A DNA stretch of 27,274 nt from Victivallaceae bacterium. Lineage in GTDB: Bacteria; Verrucomicrobiota; Lentisphaeria; Victivallales; Victivallaceae. This document shows, piece after piece, positions 14,660 to 23,408 of this stretch. The notes under the pieces are model-generated. The model had not been told where the DNA came from. It saw only the letters and a list, made by a program, of their open reading frames with translations, and made no database searches. The translations under genes were made by a program, and so were the position numbers. Location of the stretch: NCBI GenBank assembly GCA_028698975.1, contig JAQVVK010000002.1, positions 1 through 27,274 on the forward strand, written 5' to 3'. Numbering within the stretch: the stretch's first letter is position 1; each line of letters starts with the position of its first letter.

Positions 14660-15451
14660 TCAAGCGCGGCGCAGCAGTTTTGCCGTTGCCGCCACCAGCT
14701 CGAACGCTTTTTCCGGCTCTCCGGCGGCGATCGGCCCGGTCACCGCGCTGCCGATCACGAGCGCGTCGGCGTGGGGAGCCAGCTGCGCCGCCGCCTCCGG
14801 CGAGGCGATGCCGAACCCCGCCGCCACCGGCAGCGGAGCCGACAATTTGCGCATTGCGTCGAGCCGGGCGGGCAGCTCCGGCGGCAGCTCTTTTCTTGCT
14901 CCGGTAACTCCGCAGACCGTGATGTAATAGACGAAGCCGCCGCACCCGGAAATAACTTGCTTCGCCCGTTCGGGCGGCGTGGCCGGCGACAGCAAGGGTA
15001 TAATCGCCACTCCGGACTGTGCGACGGGAGCGAGTTCGGCGCGTTCTTCAAGCGGCAAATCGACCGCCAGCACTCCATCGATGCCGAGGCGCGGAAGCTC
15101 CTCCGCCAGCAGGTTTACCCCGTGATTGAACAGCACGTTGTAATAAGAGAAAAGGATGAACGGCGTTTCGGGGTGACGTTCGCGCAGCCGGCCGGCCAGC
15201 GACAGTATCTTTTTAAGCGTCGCCCCGTTGCGGAGCGCGATCTGACCCGCGTTTTGAATGACCGGGCCGTCGGCCATGGGGTCGGAAAACGGCACGCCCA
15301 GCTCGATGATGTCGGCTCCCGCCTCGATCAGACGGTCGATGTCGCGCTCGCTCGCTTCAAGCGTGGGGCAGCCGATGGTGTGGTAGATGACCAGCGCGGG
15401 GCGGTTTTCGCGGCGGCACGTTTCAAAGGTGTTTTTCAGACGGTCTTTCAT
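14660..15451 (-). CDS. trpA: Tryptophan synthase alpha chain
   Basis: TIM-barrel subunit that splits indole-3-glycerol phosphate to indole, which passes to TrpB. The 263-residue protein keeps the catalytic pair E50 ([11 protein letters not shown]) and D61 (PMADGP), the phosphate-binding GFGI (about 211-214) and GSAV loop, and [12 protein letters not shown] near the middle. The usual length is about 265 residues. The ATG overlaps the trpB stop (ATGA) with AAGGA upstream, so translation is coupled with TrpB, fitting their one-to-one complex. It is the last gene of the trp operon; only 6 bases separate its stop from the nadA-leader hairpin. Confidence 0.97.
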   Translation of the reverse strand: MKDRLKNTFETCRRENRPALVIYHTIGCPTLEASERDIDRLIEAGADIIELGVPFSDPMADGPVIQNAGQIALRNGATLKKILSLAGRLRERHPETPFILFSYYNVLFNHGVNLLAEELPRLGIDGVLAVDLPLEERAELAPVAQSGVAIIPLLSPATPPERAKQVISGCGGFVYYITVCGVTGARKELPPELPARLDAMRKLSAPLPVAAGFGIASPEAAAQLAPHADALVIGSAVTGPIAAGEPEKAFELVAATAKLLRRA

Positions 15452-16626
15452 TTGTTTTTGCTTTCCTTATATTTTCTGACGCTTTCCATATCCTTGTCGC
15501 CGCGGCCGGAGAGACAGACGATGATCGCTTCGTCGCGGGTGTAGCGGGGCGCGGCGCGCAGGGCTTCGGCCACCGCGTGGCTCGACTCCAACGCCGGGAT
15601 GATCCCCTCAAGATGCGAGAGCAGGTCAAATGCCGCGATCGCCTCGTCGTCGTCGATGGCGGTGTAGTTCACCTTGCCGGAGTCGGCAAAAAAGCTGTGT
15701 TCCGGCCCGACGCCGGGGTAATCCAGCCCGGCCGAGACCGAATAAGCCTCGACCACCTGTCCGTCATCGGTCTGGAGCAGATAGGTCTTGCAGCCGTGAA
15801 GCACCCCGACCCGGCCGCCGTTGATGCTGGCGGCGTGAAGTCCGGAGGCGATGCCGCGTCCGGCGGCCTCGACCCCGGTGAGCTTCACGTTGCGGTCGTC
15901 GAGAAACCCGGCGAACATCCCCATGGCGTTGCTGCCGCCTCCGACGCAGGCAATCACTTCGGCGGGGAGTTTGCCGGTTTTGGCCAGTATCTGGCGGCGC
16001 GACTCGCGGCCGATCACCGACTGAAATTCCCGTACCATCGCGGGGTAGGGGTGGGGGCCGGCCACCGTGCCGATCACATAAAAAGTGCCGGCGGCGGTGG
16101 CGACCCAGTTGCGAATGGCTTCGTTCATCGCGTCCTTGAGCGTGGCCGAACCGGTGGTGACCGGGATCACCCGCGCACCGAGGGTTTCCATGCGTTCGAC
16201 GTTGACCGACTGGCGTTTGACGTCCACCGCCCCCATGAACACGTCGCAGCTCATGCCGAACAGCGCGGCGACGGTGGCGGTCGCCACGCCGTGCATGCCC
16301 GCCCCGGTTTCGGCGATCAGCCGCGTCTTACCCATCCGGCGGGCGAGCAGGGCCTGCCCAATGGTGTTGTTGATCTTATGCGCTCCGGTGTGGTTGAGGT
16401 CTTCGCGTTTGAGATAGATGGTAGCTCCGCCGCAGTGCCGGGTCAGCCGGTCGGCGCGATAAAGCGGCGACTCGCGACCGACATAATCGGCGAGCAGCTC
16501 GTGCATTTCGCGTAGAAAGACGGGGTCTTCCCTGGCGATCAGATATTGTTTTTCCAGTTCGATCAGGGTAGGCATCAGCGTTTCTGCGATGTACTGCCCT
16601 CCGTAAATGCCGTAATGTGAATTCAT
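15448..16626 (-). CDS. trpB: Tryptophan synthase beta chain
   Basis: PLP enzyme that joins indole and serine to make tryptophan in the alpha2-beta2 complex. The 392-residue protein is a TrpB1-type subunit with [13 protein letters not shown] near the N terminus, the PLP lysine K84 in [25 protein letters not shown], and the phosphate-binding [12 protein letters not shown]. The start at 16626 has GAGGAG 9 bases upstream, and ATGA overlaps with trpF before and trpA after indicate strict coupling. The length is normal (about 395). Confidence 0.98.
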   Translation of the reverse strand: MNSHYGIYGGQYIAETLMPTLIELEKQYLIAREDPVFLREMHELLADYVGRESPLYRADRLTRHCGGATIYLKREDLNHTGAHKINNTIGQALLARRMGKTRLIAETGAGMHGVATATVAALFGMSCDVFMGAVDVKRQSVNVERMETLGARVIPVTTGSATLKDAMNEAIRNWVATAAGTFYVIGTVAGPHPYPAMVREFQSVIGRESRRQILAKTGKLPAEVIACVGGGSNAMGMFAGFLDDRNVKLTGVEAAGRGIASGLHAASINGGRVGVLHGCKTYLLQTDDGQVVEAYSVSAGLDYPGVGPEHSFFADSGKVNYTAIDDDEAIAAFDLLSHLEGIIPALESSHAVAEALRAAPRYTRDEAIIVCLSGRGDKDMESVRKYKESKNK

Positions 16627-17225
16627 TGAACAATCTCCTCAAATAGTTTTTTCATCATTTTTTCCGATTTTATCCCGGGTGAGGTCTCAAGACGGCTTGA
16701 GATGTCCAGCCCCGCCGGGTTTACTTCCCTGATCGCCGCTTGTATGTTGTCGGGAGCAACGCCCCCGGCCAGCATGACCGGGAAACGCTCCGCCGCCAGC
16801 CGCGCCAGATGCCAGTCGCAGAGTTGCCCGGTGCCGCCGCCGGGCGAATCGATCACCAGTCTTGCGGCCGGAAACGCGGCAAGGCCGGCGATGTCGTCAA
16901 CTTGCCGGATGACGGCGGCTTTCCAGACTTCAAGACCGGTCACACGGGCGATGGCGGCGGCGAACTCCGGCGGTTCACTGCCGTGCAACTGTATTATGTC
17001 AAGATATTCAACATGGCTCATTATTTCGGAAATTGTCGCGTTTTTGAACACCCCGACCCGACGGGGTCCGCATGGTTTTGACAGCTCCGGCAGCCGGTCG
17101 ACCGCCACCCGGCGCGGCGAGCCGGGCGCCAGCACGAAGCCGACAAAATCCGCACCCAGTCGGGCGGCCAGCTCCACATCGTTTCGACGGGTCAATCCGC
17201 ATATTTTTATTTCAAAAGTTCGCAT
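16623..17225 (-). CDS. trpF: Phosphoribosylanthranilate isomerase
   Basis: TIM-barrel enzyme for the Amadori rearrangement of phosphoribosylanthranilate to CdRP. The 200-residue protein has the general base C9 in KICGLT, the general acid D126 in [12 protein letters not shown], the LAGGVAPDN phosphate loop (about 152-160) and the terminal GLDISSRLE signature. It is monofunctional, not fused to TrpC as in enterobacteria. Its start overlaps the trpC end by 19 bases with GGGAG upstream, and its end overlaps trpB by 4 bases. Confidence 0.97.
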   Translation of the reverse strand: MRTFEIKICGLTRRNDVELAARLGADFVGFVLAPGSPRRVAVDRLPELSKPCGPRRVGVFKNATISEIMSHVEYLDIIQLHGSEPPEFAAAIARVTGLEVWKAAVIRQVDDIAGLAAFPAARLVIDSPGGGTGQLCDWHLARLAAERFPVMLAGGVAPDNIQAAIREVNPAGLDISSRLETSPGIKSEKMMKKLFEEIVQ

Positions 17226-17983
17226 AGCTTTTCTCCCGGATCGTTGGCGCGCATTAAGGTTTCACCGATCAGAAACGCCTGCGCTCCGGCCTGCCGCAGG
17301 CGGGCGATGTCCGCCGCGTTGCGGATCGCGCTCTCGGCCACGGCGAGCGTTTCGCATGGCACCATGGCCAGAAGTTCGGCGGAGCGATCCAGGTCGGTCG
17401 AGAAGTCGGCGAGGTTGCGGGCGTTGACCCCGATGATCGCGGCGCCCGCGTCAAGCAGTCGGCGCACCTCGTCCGCCGAATGCGCCTCCGCCAGGATTTC
17501 CAGACCAAGATCGCGGGCGAAACGGTACAGCCGGGCAAATTCCCGGTCGTCGAGCATCGCCGCGATCAGCAGCACCGCGCTTGCTCCGGCGGCCCGCGCT
17601 TCCAGCAACTGATACTCGTCGAAGATGAAATCCTTGCGAAGAAGCGGAGTGGTTACCGCTCCGGCGGCTTCACGCAGGAAATCCGTACTTCCGAGAAAGA
17701 ACTCCGGCTCGGTCAACACCGAGAGCGCGGCCGCGCCGGAGGCGGCGAGGCGGCGTGCCAGATCAACCGGGTGGAAATCATTGCGGATCAATCCTTTGGA
17801 TGGCGAGGCGCGCTTGATCTCCGCGATCACCCTTATTCCGGGAAGCCGCAGCGACGCGGAGAATCCGGCGCGGCGCGGCGCAGCCAGAGCGTGTCTTGCC
17901 ATCGCGTCCGGGGTGATGACCTTTTTTTGCTCCGCCACTCTTTTCCGGGCGGCGGCGAGGATGTTTTCAATCACATTTTCCAT
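17207..17983 (-). CDS. trpC: Indole-3-glycerol phosphate synthase
   Basis: TIM-barrel enzyme that closes the indole ring from CdRP with loss of CO2 and water. The 258-residue protein carries the substrate lysine in EIKRASPSKG (about residues 54-63), the catalytic lysine in LLRKDFIFDEYQL, the acidic EILAEAHSADE segment, GVNARNL, and AESAIRN near the C terminus. The ATG at 17983 is preceded by GGAGG at a 7-base distance and lies 17 bases inside trpD. A longer open frame upstream merely runs through trpD out of phase and is not used. Monofunctional form. Confidence 0.97.
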   Translation of the reverse strand: MENVIENILAAARKRVAEQKKVITPDAMARHALAAPRRAGFSASLRLPGIRVIAEIKRASPSKGLIRNDFHPVDLARRLAASGAAALSVLTEPEFFLGSTDFLREAAGAVTTPLLRKDFIFDEYQLLEARAAGASAVLLIAAMLDDREFARLYRFARDLGLEILAEAHSADEVRRLLDAGAAIIGVNARNLADFSTDLDRSAELLAMVPCETLAVAESAIRNAADIARLRQAGAQAFLIGETLMRANDPGEKLCELLK

Positions 17984-18989
17984 GACTTGCCTCCACGAGT
18001 TCGTCGAGTTTGCGCGCCGCTGCGCCGCTGTCGATCGAGCGGGCGGCGGCGGCGACCCCGGCGTTGAGGTCGGGTGCGAGGCCGGCGACATATATGGCGG
18101 CTCCGGCATTGAGCAATACGGCGGCGCGCGCCCCCGGCTTGGCGCGACCGGCCAGCACGTCGCGCAGGATTTGCGCGTTGAGATCTGGTTCGCCGCCGGT
18201 AAGATCGGACGGCTCGAAACTTTCACCAAGAATTACTTCGGGAAGAAGTTCGTAAGTGGTTATTTCGCTGCCGTTTACTTCGGAAACCCGGGTGGCCGCC
18301 GCGCTGCTGATCTCGTCCAACCCGTCCAGCCCGTGCACAACCAGGGCGCGGCGCACGCCGAGTTCGACCAGCACGGCGGCAAAAAGTTCGGTGAGTTCCG
18401 GCGCGTAGACGCCCAGCACCATCGCCCGGGAGCCGGCCGGATTGCAGAGCGGACCGAGCAAATTGAAAACCGTGCCGATCTTGAGTTCGCGCCGGAGCAC
18501 CGCCATCGCCGCCATCGCCGGATGCAGTTTGGCCGCAAAAAGGAACCCCAACCCGTTGACCGCAATGGCGTTTTCGATCACGGCCGGCGAAGCGTCAAGG
18601 TTGTAGCCGAGTTTGGCCAGCACGTCGGCCGCGCCGCATTTGCCCGACGCCGCCCGGTTGCCGTGTTTGGCGACGCAAACCCCGGCTCCCGCCGCCACAA
18701 TGGCGGAGGCGGTGGAGATGTTGAAGCTCGAACGGCCATCGCCGCCGGTTCCCACGATGTCCACGGTTTCACGGCCTCCGCAGTCGATGAAGGCGGCGTC
18801 GCGCCGCAGCATGCGGGCGGCTCCGGCAAGTTCGGGGGCGGTGACACCTTTCATCCGCAGGGCGGCGAGAAAAGCCCCGATCTGCGAATGTGCCACTTCG
18901 CAGCCGGTCATGATGCGAAACGCCTCCTCCATTTCGGCGGCGTCAAGATCGTTTCCGGCGAAAAGTTTTTCCAGATAGCGCGTCAGCAT
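17967..18989 (-). CDS. trpD: Anthranilate phosphoribosyltransferase
   Basis: Transfers phosphoribose from PRPP to anthranilate, the second step of the tryptophan branch. The 340-residue protein shows VGTGGDGRSSFNISTA (about 79-94) binding PRPP phosphates, KHGNRAASG (108-116), and LGPLCNPA in the middle, all standard for the family. It is separate from TrpG, unlike the E. coli fusion. GGAGGGG upstream of the ATG lies in the end of trpG, 3 bases away. The length is typical. Confidence 0.97.
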   Translation of the reverse strand: MLTRYLEKLFAGNDLDAAEMEEAFRIMTGCEVAHSQIGAFLAALRMKGVTAPELAGAARMLRRDAAFIDCGGRETVDIVGTGGDGRSSFNISTASAIVAAGAGVCVAKHGNRAASGKCGAADVLAKLGYNLDASPAVIENAIAVNGLGFLFAAKLHPAMAAMAVLRRELKIGTVFNLLGPLCNPAGSRAMVLGVYAPELTELFAAVLVELGVRRALVVHGLDGLDEISSAAATRVSEVNGSEITTYELLPEVILGESFEPSDLTGGEPDLNAQILRDVLAGRAKPGARAAVLLNAGAAIYVAGLAPDLNAGVAAAARSIDSGAAARKLDELVEASHGKCD

Positions 18990-18992
18990 GGT

Positions 18993-19586
18993 TCAGCCCC
19001 TCCGGTTGCGGCGGAAGTCATCGGCCAGCGTGAGGAAATTGGCAAGCTGCCGTTTCCCGCTGGTGGTCAGAATCGATTCCGGGTGGTATTGAATGCCCTC
19101 GATGGGCAATGTTTTGTGGCGTATGCCCATGATTTCGCCGTCTTCGCTGCGGGCGGAGATTTCCAGTTCGCACGGCAAACTCTCCGCCGCCAGCGCAAGC
19201 GAGTGGTAGCGCACCGCCTTGAACGGGTTGGGCAACGTGGCAAACAACCCCTTGCCGTCATGGGTTATCTGCGAAATCTTGCCGTGCATGATGCGTCCGG
19301 CGTGAACGAGTTTCATGCCGAAATGCTCCCCGATCGCCTGATGGCCGAGGCAGACGCCGAGCAGGGCGACACGGCCGGCCGCGGCGTTTATGAGTTCGGG
19401 CATGATCCCGGCGTTTTCCGGCCGGCCGGGGCCGGGCGAGAGCACAATCGCCTCGGGGCGGAGGTCGAGGATTGCCGCCGGAGTGGCGGCGTCGTTGCGC
19501 ACGACGGCGACTTCGCGCCCAAGTTGTTCAAAATACTGCGCGAGGTTGTAAGTGAACGAGTCGAAATTGTCCAAAATATAGATCAT
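18993..19586 (-). CDS. trpG: Anthranilate synthase glutamine amidotransferase component
   Basis: Class I glutamine amidotransferase that supplies ammonia to TrpE. The 197-residue protein has the catalytic triad C79 (LGVCLGHQAIG), H168 and E170 (IQYHPESILT), the oxyanion SPGPGRPE (50-57), and the N-terminal DNFDSFTYNL typical of TrpG/PabA. In many bacteria one protein serves both anthranilate and p-aminobenzoate synthases; the trp location favours TrpG. AAGGA lies 9 bases before the ATG, 20 bases after trpE. Confidence 0.95.
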   Translation of the reverse strand: MIYILDNFDSFTYNLAQYFEQLGREVAVVRNDAATPAAILDLRPEAIVLSPGPGRPENAGIMPELINAAAGRVALLGVCLGHQAIGEHFGMKLVHAGRIMHGKISQITHDGKGLFATLPNPFKAVRYHSLALAAESLPCELEISARSEDGEIMGIRHKTLPIEGIQYHPESILTTSGKRQLANFLTLADDFRRNRRG

Positions 19587-19606
19587 TTTGCTTTTTCCTT
19601 ATTATT

Positions 19607-21082
19607 TCAAAGTTCAAGATTGGCGGCGGCCAGCCGCAGCGACTTCATCATGGCGGCGGCTTTGTTGACGGTTTCGCGGTATTCGGCTTCCGGGTCGGAG
19701 TCGTAAACGATGCCCGCTCCCGACTGCACCGAAATACGCCCGTTTTCCATAAGCACCGTGCGAATGGTTATCGCCAGATCCATGCTGCTCGAATAACTGA
19801 AATAACCGACCGCCCCGCCGTAAACGCCGCGCGGCTCCGGCTCCAACTCGTGAATTATCTCCATAGCCCTCACTTTGGGCGCGCCCGAAAGCGTCCCCGC
19901 CGGGAACGTCGCCCGCACGATGTCAAACGCATTTATTCCCTCGCGGGGCAGGGCTTCGACGGTGGTCACCAGGTGCATGACATGCGAATAACGCTCGACC
20001 GTCATGAAGCCTTTGACTTGCACGCTTCCGGGGCGTGCGATGCGGCCCACGTCGTTGCGGCCGAGATCGACGAGCATCAGGTGTTCGGCGCGTTCCTTTT
20101 CGTCGCTTAAAAGTTCGTCGGCCAGTTCAATGTCGCGGGCCGTCGTCGCGCCGCGCGGACGGGTGCCGGCGATCGGCCGCACGGTGACGGTTTCACCGTC
20201 GAACTTGACCAGCGTCTCCGGCGAAGAACCGACCAGCACCCGACCCGCCGTCCGCAGAAAGAAGGTGTAGGGCGAGGGGTTGACCAGCCGCAGAGCGCGG
20301 TAAAGCTGAAGCGGCGGTATGTCTGCCTCGGCGCTGAACTTTTGCGAGAGCACAACTTGTATTACATCACCCTCAAAAATGTGCCGCCGCCCACTCTCGA
20401 CCATCGCGCAAAACGCTTCGCGCGTCATGTTGGATTCAAGGCGCGGCTCCCCCACCTTGGCGGCCTGAAGCGGCGGTATGGGCTGCTTCAACCGCTCCAC
20501 CAGCACCGCAATGCGTTGCTGGGCGTCGTCAAATGCCGCACGCAGTGAATCAAATTCGTCCGTATGCACCGCCACTGAAACGGTCATGGTATGTTCCAGA
20601 TTGTCAAAGATGATCATTTCGTCGGTGATGAGCATTGCGCTTTCCGGCCCCGGCACCGCCGATTTGGGGGCGGGGAGTTTCTCAAACTGGTTCACGGTTT
20701 CGTAGCCGAGGTAGCCGACGGCCCCGCCGAAAAGCGGCGGCAGACCCGGCGCGGGGGCGACCCGTTTGCCGCCGACAATGCCTTGCAGGGCCATGAACGG
20801 GCCGTCCGGGGCGGGAAGTTCGTGCCGCACGCCGTCGCGTCCGGCGAGGTAGGCTTTGCCGTTTTCGATGGTGAATACCGCCTTGGGGTTGATCCCGATA
20901 AACGAGTAGCGGCCGAATTTCTTGCCTGCTTCGATGCTTTCGAGCAGGAACACTTCCTGATCGTCCGAGAATCTTGCCAGCACGGAGACCGGCGTTTCAA
21001 GATCGGCGATGACCCGGCGAAAGACCGGCACGATGTCGGACTCCGCGGCACGGCGGGAAAAGTCTGCAAAATCACATTCCAT
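19607..21082 (-). CDS. trpE: Anthranilate synthase component I
   Basis: Chorismate-using large subunit that makes anthranilate with TrpG, the committed and feedback-controlled step. The 491-residue protein has the N-terminal LLES element (46-49), known from other TrpE proteins as part of the tryptophan inhibitor site, then RYSFIG. The chorismate-binding domain contains IAGTRPRG, ERAEHLMLVDLGRNDVGR, FPAGTLSGAPKVRAMEII and the C-terminal QSGAGIVYDSDPE. The start has AGGA 8 bases upstream. It is first in a seven-gene unfused operon and follows a leader with an attenuator terminator. Confidence 0.98.
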   Translation of the reverse strand: MECDFADFSRRAAESDIVPVFRRVIADLETPVSVLARFSDDQEVFLLESIEAGKKFGRYSFIGINPKAVFTIENGKAYLAGRDGVRHELPAPDGPFMALQGIVGGKRVAPAPGLPPLFGGAVGYLGYETVNQFEKLPAPKSAVPGPESAMLITDEMIIFDNLEHTMTVSVAVHTDEFDSLRAAFDDAQQRIAVLVERLKQPIPPLQAAKVGEPRLESNMTREAFCAMVESGRRHIFEGDVIQVVLSQKFSAEADIPPLQLYRALRLVNPSPYTFFLRTAGRVLVGSSPETLVKFDGETVTVRPIAGTRPRGATTARDIELADELLSDEKERAEHLMLVDLGRNDVGRIARPGSVQVKGFMTVERYSHVMHLVTTVEALPREGINAFDIVRATFPAGTLSGAPKVRAMEIIHELEPEPRGVYGGAVGYFSYSSSMDLAITIRTVLMENGRISVQSGAGIVYDSDPEAEYRETVNKAAAMMKSLRLAAANLEL

Positions 21083-21120
21083 TTTTCAAATCCTGTTCGT
21101 TATAGGTTGATTTTTGATAC

Positions 21121-21157
21121 AAAAAAAGCGGGTTTGAACTTTTTAAGTCAAACCCGC
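21121..21157 (-). terminator. Attenuator terminator in the trp leader
   Basis: On the minus strand GCGGGTTTGA (21157-21148) pairs perfectly with TCAAACCCGC (21137-21128) around a 10-nt loop, followed by seven T residues (21127-21121). It stands 38 bases upstream of the trpE ATG and downstream of the trp promoter, so it must be conditional. The first arm can instead pair with ACCCGC at 21235-21240, giving an antiterminator. Confidence 0.9.
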
Positions 21158-21185
21158 GATGAAACCGGATGATGTCAATATCTTT

Positions 21186-21290
21186 TTATCGGCAATGCTC
21201 TGCTTTGCTGTCAGCGCACGACGCGACCGGCCAGGCGGGTGAACTCCGCCAACGCCAGCTTGCAAAAACGTTGTTGCTGAAACTGTACAA
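21186..21290 (-). CDS. trpL: Putative trp operon leader peptide
   Basis: A 34-codon ORF with a TTG start in the trp leader RNA. It is preceded by AAAGGGA 7 bases upstream and contains three Trp codons, at positions 12, 14 and 20 (TGG at 21255-21257, 21249-21251 and 21231-21233). The second Trp codon and the next codon form the 5' arm GGCGG of a hairpin (21246-21250) whose 3' arm CCGCC (21234-21238) overlaps the sequence able to pair with the terminator stem. This is the geometry of ribosome-mediated attenuation. Weak points are the TTG start and a stop codon well past the hairpin, so the ORF extent is tentative. Confidence 0.5.
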   Translation of the reverse strand: MYSFSNNVFASWRWRSSPAWPVASCADSKAEHCR

Positions 21291-21328
21291 AACAAAATCC
21301 CTTTGCGTATTGTTATTACAACACCTTT

Positions 21329-21357
21329 AATATACGCCGGAAAATCGGGTTTGTCAA
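21329..21357 (-). promoter_or_regulatory. Promoter of the trp operon
   Basis: On the minus strand a perfect TTGACA (21352-21357) and TATATT (21329-21334) are separated by exactly 17 bp. Transcription should start near 21322, giving a leader of about 240 nt that contains the Trp-codon ORF and the attenuator. No TrpR-type palindrome is evident. Confidence 0.85.
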
Positions 21358-21369
21358 CCGCCTTCGCGA

Positions 21370-21398
21370 TTGTTTTTTGCACTTTTACGGTGTATAAT
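21370..21398 (+). promoter_or_regulatory. Promoter of the aconitase operon
   Basis: A perfect TATAAT (21393-21398) has TTGTTT (21370-21375) 17 bp upstream. The leader of about 63 nt begins with a small hairpin (GCCGG 21407-21411, CCGGC 21416-21420) closed by a GCAA loop. The -35 box is back-to-back with that of the trp promoter, 12 bp apart. Confidence 0.7.
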
Positions 21399-21467
21399 AT
21401 GTAAACGCCGGGCAACCGGCCGGGTTTGTTTTGCAATCAAAATCAACGCAGGAGCGGAGTTTATATT

Positions 21468-23408
21468 ATGGCAAAAGGCACTATTGTTCAAAAGATCATC
21501 GAAGCTCATTTCACCGGAGGCGAGCGCGTGCCGGGCAAACCGGTCATGATCCGTATCGACCAGACGCTTACTCAGGACGCCACCGGCACTATGGCCTATC
21601 TTGAACTCGAAGCCATGCAGACCCAACAGGTCAAGACCCGCCTTTCCATGTCGTATGTCGATCACAATATGATGCAAAACGGGCCGGAAAACCGCAACGA
21701 CCATCTCTATTTGCAGAGCGTGGCCGCCGCCAAGGGCGTGCGTTTCTCGCCCCCCGGCAACGGTATCTGCCATCAGGTGCATCTGGAGCGTTTCGGCGTG
21801 CCGGGCATGACGCTCATCGGCTCCGACTCGCACACCCCCACCGGGGGCGGCATCGGCATGATGGCCATTGGAGCCGGCGGCCTCGACGTCGCGCTCGCCA
21901 TGGCGGGGCAGCCTTTTCATATCCCGTACCCGAAAGTTGTCGGCGTCAAACTCACCGGCGAACTTCAGCCGTGGTGCGCGGCCAAAGACGTTATTTTGAC
22001 GTTGCTCTCCATTCTTACGACTAAAGGCAATGTCGGGTCGGTGGTCGAGTATTTCGGCGACGGCGTGGCGACGCTTTCGGTGCCCCAGCGCGCCACCATC
22101 ACCAATATGGGAGCCGAGCTTGGCGTTACCACCAGCTTGTTCCCCTCCGACGACTCCACGCGCCGTTTTCTCGCGGCTCAGGGGCGCGTTGGCGACTTTA
22201 ATCCATTGACCGCCGACGCCGACGCCGAATACGACCGCGTCATCGAAATCGATCTGGCCAAGGTCGTGCCGATGGCCGCCTGTCCGTCCAGCCCCGACAA
22301 CGTCAAGAGGATCTCCGAACTGGCCGGGCTGAAAGTCGGGCAGGTCATAATCGGCAGCTGTACCAATTCGAGTTATCGCGATCTGGCCATGGTCGCCATG
22401 ACCCTCAAGGGCCGCCGCATTGCCCCGTCGGTCACCTTTGCCATCGCCCCCGGCAGCCGTCAGGTGCTCGAAATGCTCTCGCGCAACGGTATGCTGGCCG
22501 ACATCATCGGAGCCGGTGCGCGTATTCTTGAAACCGGCTGCGGCCCCTGCATCGGTCAGGGGCAAAGCCCCGCCAACGACACGGTGAGCGTGCGCACGTT
22601 TAACCGCAACTTTGCCGGACGCACCGGCACCAAGGGCGACCAGGCCTATCTGGTAAGCCCGGAATCCGCCGTGGCGGTGGCTTTGACCGGCTGCTTTACC
22701 GACCCGCGCGAACTGGGGGTGGCTTATCCCGATGTGGCGGAGCCGGAACACTTTCTGGTCAACGACAACATGTTTCAACTTCCCGGCGGCGACGGCGAGA
22801 TCATACGCAAGCCGACCATCGGCCAGCCGCCGGTCAACACCCCGATGCCGGAAAGCATCGACGGCGAAGTGGTCATAAAAGTCGGCGACAAGATCACCAC
22901 CGATCATATCATGCCGGCCGGGGTGCATCTCAAGCACCGCAGCAACATCCCGGTTTACGCCAAGGTGGTGTTTGAGTGCTTCAGCGAGCCGGGCAAGCCG
23001 AGCTTTGCCGAACGCGCCGCCGCAGTGCGCGACTCCGGCCGCTGCGGGGTCATCGTCGGCCGCGACAGTTACGGGCAGGGGTCCAGCCGCGAACATGCCG
23101 CGATCTGCCCGATGTATCTTGGCGTCAGGGTGGTGGTTGCGCTTGCCATTGAGCGTATTCACATGGCCAATCTGGTGAACTTCGGCATATTGCCGCTGGC
23201 GTTTGCCGACGCCGCCGATTATGACAGGATTGCCGAGGGCGACGCCCTGAGCTTTCCCGCGGTGCGCGAACAGCTTGAAAAGGGCGGCACCGTCCGGGGC
23301 GAACTCCGTAAAAAGGACGGTTCCACGGTCGAAATCAACTTCACCCACAAACTGTCGCCCTCCGAGATAAAGATCATTCTCGCGGGCGGCCGGCTCAACG
23401 TGCGGTAA
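21468..23408 (+). CDS. Aconitate hydratase, putative Aquifex-type
   Basis: A monomeric [4Fe-4S] dehydratase of the aconitase superfamily, expected to interconvert citrate and isocitrate. The 646-residue protein contains GSDSHTPTGGG (118-128), cluster cysteines C298 (GSCTNSSY), C358 and C361 (GCGPCIGQG), and the swivel domain with TTDHIMPAG (about 477-485) and GRDSYGQGSSREHA (531-544). Its length and layout fit the short Aquifex-type aconitase family, shorter than AcnA (about 890) and close to a LeuC-LeuD fusion. An isopropylmalate or homoaconitate activity cannot be excluded. The ATG at 21468 has GGAG 8 bases upstream; an in-frame TTG at 21426 is rejected. It leads a four-gene plus-strand run. 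Confidence 0.88.
   Translation: MAKGTIVQKIIEAHFTGGERVPGKPVMIRIDQTLTQDATGTMAYLELEAMQTQQVKTRLSMSYVDHNMMQNGPENRNDHLYLQSVAAAKGVRFSPPGNGICHQVHLERFGVPGMTLIGSDSHTPTGGGIGMMAIGAGGLDVALAMAGQPFHIPYPKVVGVKLTGELQPWCAAKDVILTLLSILTTKGNVGSVVEYFGDGVATLSVPQRATITNMGAELGVTTSLFPSDDSTRRFLAAQGRVGDFNPLTADADAEYDRVIEIDLAKVVPMAACPSSPDNVKRISELAGLKVGQVIIGSCTNSSYRDLAMVAMTLKGRRIAPSVTFAIAPGSRQVLEMLSRNGMLADIIGAGARILETGCGPCIGQGQSPANDTVSVRTFNRNFAGRTGTKGDQAYLVSPESAVAVALTGCFTDPRELGVAYPDVAEPEHFLVNDNMFQLPGGDGEIIRKPTIGQPPVNTPMPESIDGEVVIKVGDKITTDHIMPAGVHLKHRSNIPVYAKVVFECFSEPGKPSFAERAAAVRDSGRCGVIVGRDSYGQGSSREHAAICPMYLGVRVVVALAIERIHMANLVNFGILPLAFADAADYDRIAEGDALSFPAVREQLEKGGTVRGELRKKDGSTVEINFTHKLSPSEIKIILAGGRLNVR

Noticed and set aside
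17625..19706. Long plus-strand open frame opposite trpC, trpD and trpG
   Set aside because: Shadow of three clearly identified trp genes on the other strand; no ribosome binding site or domain.
21143..21436. 97-codon minus-strand open frame through the trp leader
   Set aside because: It spans the trp promoter, contains no Trp codon and ends in the attenuator stem, so it cannot be transcribed whole from the promoter seen.
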